From Kyrpidia spormannii (GTDB taxonomy: Bacteria; Bacillota; Bacilli; Kyrpidiales; Kyrpidiaceae): a stretch of 64,000 nucleotides of DNA. The position numbers and the translations under genes are program-made. Each line of letters opens with the position of its first letter. The stretch's first letter is position 1. The notes under the pieces were generated by a model, which was given only the letters and a program-made list of their open reading frames with translations, was not told the DNA's origin and did no database searches. Where the stretch lies: the NCBI RefSeq assembly GCF_002804065.1, contig NZ_CP024955.1, forward strand, positions 744,001 to 808,000. The letters are read 5' to 3'. Shown here in pieces: positions 60,767 to 64,000 of this stretch.

Positions 60767-61729
60767 TCACCCTCGGCGCACGTCAATGAGTGCCGCGCGC
60801 AACAAGTTAATGGATGCCACATCGGGTTGATAGACGAATTCGATGACCTCCTGGCGCCGGCGACAGAGTCGTTCCACCTCCCGCCGCCGGCCTGGGGAGA
60901 CGATGACACTATCCATCTCCCCGACGAACCATTCGAGTTCCTCGGGATCCGACGTGGTGGTCACCGACAGGTCCAGACCGTCCAGGCCGGCATTTTTCAA
61001 CGCCAACTGCACTTTTCCCGCGAAGTTTTCCGAACGGCACACAAGGCCGATCCGCCGACCAACGGGAATGCGGGCGATCCGAACAATGGTGTCCATCTGC
61101 GGTTCTAAGGAGATGGCCAGCACATTGCGTTTCGGTCCCAACAACTCCTTGACCTCATCGTAATGAAAAAATGTAGTAATCACGAGGTCTGCGGAGGTCA
61201 CCTTGGGGAGGTGCACTTCGACATTCTGTCGGAGTTCATCGAGGACGACGGGTGTGATGGACACCCCCGAACGGAACTGGATCCGACGGGCAAAATAATC
61301 CACTTGCTCACGGTTACACTCGATGAAGGTCACCTGGATGAGATTGAGCAACTCCCGCTTCTGCCTGGCCCGTACCGCCGTCAGTTCGGCGAACTCTTCA
61401 ATGGAGAAACCCAGCTGCAGACCTTCCTCCATCGCCACGTCGATGATCTTCATCAAAAGGTCTTTGCGGTTCTCAATGCGGACGGCGTCGTCTCGATCAC
61501 ACACAAAGGTTCCCCGTCCCTGAATGGACGTGAGAACGCCTTCGGCTTCAAGCTCTTGATAGGCCTGGCTTACGGTGTTGCGGCTCACCTGGAGACGCTC
61601 GGAGAGTTCTCGTTCCGTCGGAAGTTTGTCACCCGTCTTCCAATGTCCGTTCCGGATCTGTGCGAGGACGGCCTCCTTGACCTGTATGTACAAGGGGATG
61701 CCGTTCTTGCGGACGATAGGAAAGGACAT
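60767..61729 (-). CDS. GntR-family transcriptional regulator
   Basis: 320 aa. N-terminal winged helix PLYIQVKEAVLAQIRNGHWKTGDKLPTERELSERLQVSRNTVSQAYQELEAEGVL (12-66) with RGTFV wing. The C-terminal part (80-320) is not a usual FCD or UTRA domain; it holds a helical region and then a Rossmann-like or periplasmic-binding-like fold (ADLVITTFFHYDEVKELLGPK, RIGLVCRSENFAGKVQLALKNAGL). It precedes korAB in the same direction by about 105 bases and is a good candidate regulator of it and of itself. Confidence 0.88.
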   Translation of the reverse strand: MSFPIVRKNGIPLYIQVKEAVLAQIRNGHWKTGDKLPTERELSERLQVSRNTVSQAYQELEAEGVLTSIQGRGTFVCDRDDAVRIENRKDLLMKIIDVAMEEGLQLGFSIEEFAELTAVRARQKRELLNLIQVTFIECNREQVDYFARRIQFRSGVSITPVVLDELRQNVEVHLPKVTSADLVITTFFHYDEVKELLGPKRNVLAISLEPQMDTIVRIARIPVGRRIGLVCRSENFAGKVQLALKNAGLDGLDLSVTTTSDPEELEWFVGEMDSVIVSPGRRREVERLCRRRQEVIEFVYQPDVASINLLRAALIDVRRG

Positions 61730-61771
61730 CTAGGGTTCACCTCCCGGCTGTGGTGAGGGCGACTGTGGCTC

Positions 61772-61787
61772 AATGGATTGATCCATT
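61772..61787. promoter_or_regulatory. 16-bp palindrome upstream of the GntR gene
   Basis: AATGGATTGATCCATT, two perfect 7-base arms around TG. It lies 43 bases before the GntR start and 15-30 bases downstream of the start expected from the minus-strand TATAAT, the usual place for a repressor site. Confidence 0.6.
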
Positions 61788-61808
61788 AACCTTTTTCAAT
61801 GCAGCCCT

Positions 61809-61814
61809 ATTATA
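61809..61814 (-). promoter_or_regulatory. -10 element of the GntR gene
   Basis: TATAAT on the minus strand (GAGTATAATAG), about 80 bases before the start codon. The same bases read TATTATACT on the plus strand and could also serve serS; no good -35 is present in either direction. Confidence 0.45.
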
Positions 61815-61983
61815 CTCCAACGGTCCAGAGAAAGGGAAGGACTCTTGAAGATTTCGTGAACAACCTGTAGACGATGGCTTTCATCCCTTCGTCGGCACCG
61901 GGAACTCTGTTCAGGCGCGGTTTGCAATGGGGGGGTATGTCCAGTAATATAAAATTTGAATGTCGTGAAGATGGAGGCTTCCC

Positions 61984-63270
61984 ATGCTTGACATCCAGTA
62001 CATCCGCCGCCACCCGGACCGGGTGCAAAAAGCGGCCCGGGACAAGGGGATTTCCATTGATGTCCAGGATTTATTAGAGGTAGACGAACGCCGCAGGCAA
62101 TTGCTCGGACAGATCGAAGAGCTGCGGGCCCAGCGCAATCAGAAATCGAAGCGGACCCCAACCCTTCAGGGCGAGGAAAAACAGTTGAATATCGCAGAGG
62201 TGCGACAACTGAACGAGCGTATCAAGGGATTGGAAGACGAACTCGATACGGTCAAGAATCGGTATGAAGACTTGATGCTGCGGGTCCCGGCGGTGCCCTT
62301 CGACGATGTGCCGGTGGGGGAGAGCGACCACGACAACGTGGAACTGCGCCGGGAAGGAGAAGTACCGACATTTTCTTTCCCGATTCGCGACCACGTGACC
62401 CTCGGGGAGATGCACGATTTGATCGACATTCCCCGGGGCGTGAAGATCGCCGGCAGTCGGATGTATTTTTTGAAAAACGAGGCGGCTTTGTTGCACCGCG
62501 CGGTTATTCAACTGGCGGTGGACCATTTGGTGGCGAAAGGCTTTACCCCGATGATCGTCCCCGTGATGGTCCGGGATCGGGCGATGTTCGGGACAGGGTA
62601 TTTTCCCTTGGGCAAAGAACAGACCTACGTGATTCCCGAGGATGAATTAAATTTAGTGGGGACGGCGGAGGTGCCCCTGGTTTCTTACTATGCAGATGAA
62701 GTCCTCTCCGAGGAGGAGCTTCCGAAAAGGATGCTCGGGATCTCCAACTGTTTCCGGCGAGAGGTGGGATCGGCAGGTAAAGATACCCGGGGCCTGTACC
62801 GGGTCCATCAGTTTACAAAGGTGGAACAGGTCGTGATCACCCGGGCCGATGGGGACGAGGCCATGCGGCTGCACTGGGAGCTTTTGCACAATGCCGAGCA
62901 GTTGTTGCGCCTCCTTGAGCTGCCTTATCGGGTGGTAGAGGTCTGCACCGGGGACATGGGCCAGGGCCAGGTGAAGAAGCACGATATTGAGACCTGGATG
63001 CCCAGCCGCAATGCCTACAGCGAAACCCATTCCTGCTCGAGCTTTTTGGATTTTCAGGCCCGGCGGTCCGGCCTTCGGTACCGGGACGGCGATGGGCAAC
63101 TGCACTACTGTTATACCTTGAACAATACGGCCATCGCGTCTCCCCGGATTTTGATCCCATTGTTGGAGGTTCATCAGCAAGAGGATGGATCGATTCACAT
63201 ACCCGCCGCCCTTCGGCCGTATCTGGGGGGCCGGGAGTGGTTGCGGCCAAAGCGCGAGGTACAGGAGTGA
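61984..63270 (+). CDS. serS: Seryl-tRNA synthetase
   Basis: 428 aa class II enzyme. An N-terminal antiparallel coiled coil (about 27-100) that grips the long variable arm of tRNA-Ser is followed by the catalytic core: LVGTAEVPLVSYYADEVL, motif 2 CFRREVGSAGKDTRGLYRVHQFTKVE, DMGQGQVKKHDIETWMPSR and motif 3 NNTAIASPRILIPLLEVHQ. ATG with SD GGAGG. Many Bacillus serS genes have a T-box leader; none is visible in the 180 bases before this one. Confidence 0.95.
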   Translation: MLDIQYIRRHPDRVQKAARDKGISIDVQDLLEVDERRRQLLGQIEELRAQRNQKSKRTPTLQGEEKQLNIAEVRQLNERIKGLEDELDTVKNRYEDLMLRVPAVPFDDVPVGESDHDNVELRREGEVPTFSFPIRDHVTLGEMHDLIDIPRGVKIAGSRMYFLKNEAALLHRAVIQLAVDHLVAKGFTPMIVPVMVRDRAMFGTGYFPLGKEQTYVIPEDELNLVGTAEVPLVSYYADEVLSEEELPKRMLGISNCFRREVGSAGKDTRGLYRVHQFTKVEQVVITRADGDEAMRLHWELLHNAEQLLRLLELPYRVVEVCTGDMGQGQVKKHDIETWMPSRNAYSETHSCSSFLDFQARRSGLRYRDGDGQLHYCYTLNNTAIASPRILIPLLEVHQQEDGSIHIPAALRPYLGGREWLRPKREVQE

Positions 63271-63304
63271 GGGGCCGGACTGGGCGCGTGAACCCGCGGC
63301 CAGG

Positions 63305-63341
63305 CGGGCAGGGCCTCCGGCACATCCGGCGGCCCTGCCCG
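63305..63341. terminator. Hairpin between convergent serS and thiO
   Basis: Perfect 11-bp stem CGGGCAGGGCC / GGCCCTGCCCG with a 15-base loop that can itself fold (CCGG / CCGG). No T tract on either strand. Confidence 0.5.
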
Positions 63342-63362
63342 GGAGGACTGGGTGAAAGGGGT

Positions 63363-64000
63363 CTAACGCCGGGTGATTCGGAGAGGGTCGAAAGCCTCCA
63401 ACAGGGGATCTCGCTCTCCGCTGACCAGCCACTTGGCCATCAATCGGCCGGTGATGGGCGTGAGCAGGATACCGTTGCGGCCGTGCCCCGCGGCGATCCA
63501 CAGGTGCTCCGTATCGGGGATCGGTCCGAGATAGGGAAGATTGTCGTCCGACCACGGCCGCAGGCCCACCCGCACTTCAGACACCGCGAGGCCCTGTAGG
63601 TCGGTCACCCGGGACCCCGCCCGGGCGGTCAGTTGGGCGATCCCCGCAGCGAAGGGCTCCCTGGACCACGTTCCCCGCTCTTCGGTGGCCCCGAGGTACA
63701 TTCGCCCGTCTTTTTTCGGAACGAGGTAGATGTCTTTGGCAAAAACGGTGTGGCGCAGGGGCACGAGCCCCGCTTCGAGGAAGACCGCTTCTCCTTTGAC
63801 CGGGAATACCCGGCCGCGCCATTCCGGCCGCTGAAGGAGCAGGGAAGACCACGCACCCGCCGCCACGACCACGGTGCCCGCGGTATACGTGTCCAGGGCC
63901 GTGGTGAGCTGGACCCCGCCGCTGGTCTCTTCCAATCGAAGAATCGGCTCACCTTCGCGGATCGTGGCTCCTGCTTGTACGGCACCCCGGGCTAAAGCTT
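63363..64000 (-). CDS. thiO: Glycine oxidase ThiO / FAD-dependent amine oxidase, truncated by window edge
   Basis: The C-terminal 212 codons of a DAO-family flavoenzyme; the frame is open to the window end, so the N-terminal FAD-binding half is missing. Seen are VVVAAGAWSS, VFPVKGEAVFLE, VPKKDGRMYLGATEE, VGLRPWSDDNLPYLGP and HLWIAAGHGRNGILLTPITG, closest to ThiO, which makes dehydroglycine for the thiamine thiazole ring. D-amino acid oxidase is the alternative. No thi genes are in view. Confidence 0.85.
   Translation of the reverse strand, partial: ALARGAVQAGATIREGEPILRLEETSGGVQLTTALDTYTAGTVVVAAGAWSSLLLQRPEWRGRVFPVKGEAVFLEAGLVPLRHTVFAKDIYLVPKKDGRMYLGATEERGTWSREPFAAGIAQLTARAGSRVTDLQGLAVSEVRVGLRPWSDDNLPYLGPIPDTEHLWIAAGHGRNGILLTPITGRLMAKWLVSGERDPLLEAFDPLRITRR

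Noticed and set aside
61800-61983. T-box leader of serS
   Set aside because: I looked for the conserved antiterminator motif (AGGGTGGNACCGCG-like) and a terminator before serS and found neither.

Overview
The window comes from a GC-rich, aerobic, endospore-forming member of the Bacillota. The layout resembles Alicyclobacillaceae (Kyrpidia-like), but that placement is inferred from gene content, not from an alignment. The pointers are a GerA-type germination operon, the sporulation genes prkA/yhbH/spoVR, ytaF, ywhD, yunC, a ywfO-type HD protein, Bacillus-type caa3 oxidase genes (ctaCDEFG), strong Shine-Dalgarno sites and frequent GTG/TTG starts. I saw no rRNA, tRNA, CRISPR array, prophage or insertion sequence. 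The genes at both ends (etfA at the left, thiO at the right) run off the window.

Layout. 1-10 kb: end of etfA, speE coupled to an MFS exporter, the caa3 oxidase operon ctaC-D-E-F-G, an OsmC protein and a convergent aldo/keto reductase. 10-30 kb: two complete PrkA kinase / YhbH / SpoVR gene triads in the same orientation, the first behind a good sigma-H-type promoter. Between them lie a minus-strand operon (two DUF2249 proteins, a NnrS/oxidase-I-like membrane protein broken by one base in a G8 run, and a DUF59 Fe-S assembly factor) behind a perfect TGTGA-N6-TCACA Fnr/Crp-type site; a GNAT gene with a recombinase-tail-like protein; nrdR and a B12-dependent ribonucleotide reductase gene carrying a 376-residue intein; an orphan NarL-type regulator; and a membrane acyltransferase.

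30-46 kb: rRNA methyltransferase and ispH (divergent), an unrecognised 139-aa protein, queD-queE-queC for 7-deazaguanine synthesis, tcdA, an ArsC/Spx-like protein, a ferredoxin, thpR, an AEC transporter, an MBL hydrolase, a SEDS protein (FtsW/SpoVE type), a DUF1802 protein, glnA of the long GSI-beta-like form behind a perfect GlnR/TnrA box, a YdcF-like protein, and ywhD coupled to speA (arginine decarboxylase). 46-64 kb: a four-gene germinant-receptor operon, ytaF, a dNTPase-like HD protein, a family-2 glycosyltransferase, yunC, an M42 aminopeptidase, a small unknown protein, a fold-III PLP enzyme, a zinc-ribbon protein, a 24-bp tandem repeat, korAB with an adjacent GntR regulator that has a palindromic site near its promoter, serS, and the 3' part of thiO.

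How the parts fit. speE and speA, though 43 kb apart, give the arginine-to-spermidine route. NrdR boxes explain joint control of nrdR and nrdJ. The duplicated PrkA triad, the Fnr-linked DUF2249 operon and the intein inserted exactly before the catalytic cysteine of NrdJ are the most unusual points.
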